Below are positions 39,403 through 39,416 of a stretch of DNA of 39,416 bases, piece after piece. The position numbers were made by a program, and so were the translations under genes. The notes under the pieces are model-generated. The model was not told the DNA's origin, made no database searches, and saw only the letters and a list, made by a program, of their open reading frames with translations. Positions within the stretch are counted from its first letter, which is position 1, and every line of letters starts with the position of its first letter. Source of the DNA: JAJXWB01 sp047971685 (GTDB lineage: Bacteria; Pseudomonadota; Alphaproteobacteria; Rhizobiales; Beijerinckiaceae); the NCBI GenBank assembly GCA_047971685.1, contig JBKDZW010000144.1:1-39416 (forward strand). Direction: 5' to 3'.

Positions 39403-39416
39403 ACGCCTCTCCTCAA

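Noticed and set aside
1..39416. CRISPR array, tRNA/rRNA genes, transposase or phage genes
   Set aside because: No regular spaced repeats, tRNA-like cloverleaf, rRNA sequence, transposase or phage structural motif was seen on reading both strands by eye.

Overview
The window is high-GC, densely coded DNA that reads like an Alphaproteobacterium, most likely of the Hyphomicrobiales (Rhizobiales; Beijerinckiaceae/Methylocystaceae-like). The grounds are the gene order sulfite reductase - DUF934 - Fe-S type cysH - cysD - cysN, a DUF6481 gene, and a 103-bp intergenic mosaic repeat of a type common in rhizobial-group genomes. This placement is inference from gene content; no rRNA gene is present to confirm it.

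Layout. (1) 2-5583 (+): assimilatory sulfate reduction operon with overlapping genes (3' part of the siroheme sulfite/nitrite reductase, DUF934, cysH, cysD, cysN with an unusual hydrophobic C-terminal extension), then a TauE/SafE-type anion permease. (2) 5668-14306: a Crp/Fnr-type regulator, a 1,554-residue multidomain protein (unassigned N-terminus, DyP-type peroxidase, cytochrome P450-like domain, SGNH/GDSL hydrolase), and, convergent to it, a class III nucleotide cyclase fused to an AAA+/TPR module. (3) 14735-31752: a Wzx/Wzy-type exopolysaccharide locus with initiating phosphoglycosyltransferase, chain-length protein without kinase, flippase, epimerase, Tat-exported GH44 glycosidase, three GT2 glycosyltransferases, O-antigen-ligase-like polymerase, WecG/TagA transferase, a short OPX lipoprotein overlapping an outer-membrane beta-barrel gene, a Gfo/Idh/MocA oxidoreductase and a DUF6492 protein. 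(4) 31826-36550: a small membrane protein, a MaoC-type hydratase and a thioesterase-like protein, then a divergent aldolase pair (DHDPS family plus RraA family) and a DUF6481 coiled-coil protein. (5) 36551-39416: a long gene-free stretch, a universal stress protein, a terminator, a NUDIX hydrolase, the mosaic repeat, and a 54-residue Cys-containing lipoprotein gene whose stop codon lies inside the repeat.

The most unusual object is the protein at 6608-11272. It joins two haem-enzyme folds and an esterase-like domain in one chain, and both haem domains carry altered signature residues (GXXDG Asp to Glu in the DyP part; no canonical ExxR in the P450 part). It sits between a cAMP-receptor-like regulator and a nucleotide cyclase. 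The exopolysaccharide locus is also notable: the short OPX protein lacks room for a Wza-type outer-membrane helix, and the overlapping beta-barrel gene could supply the pore.

All coordinates and motifs were read by eye from the sequence. Family names rest on remembered motifs, not on a search.
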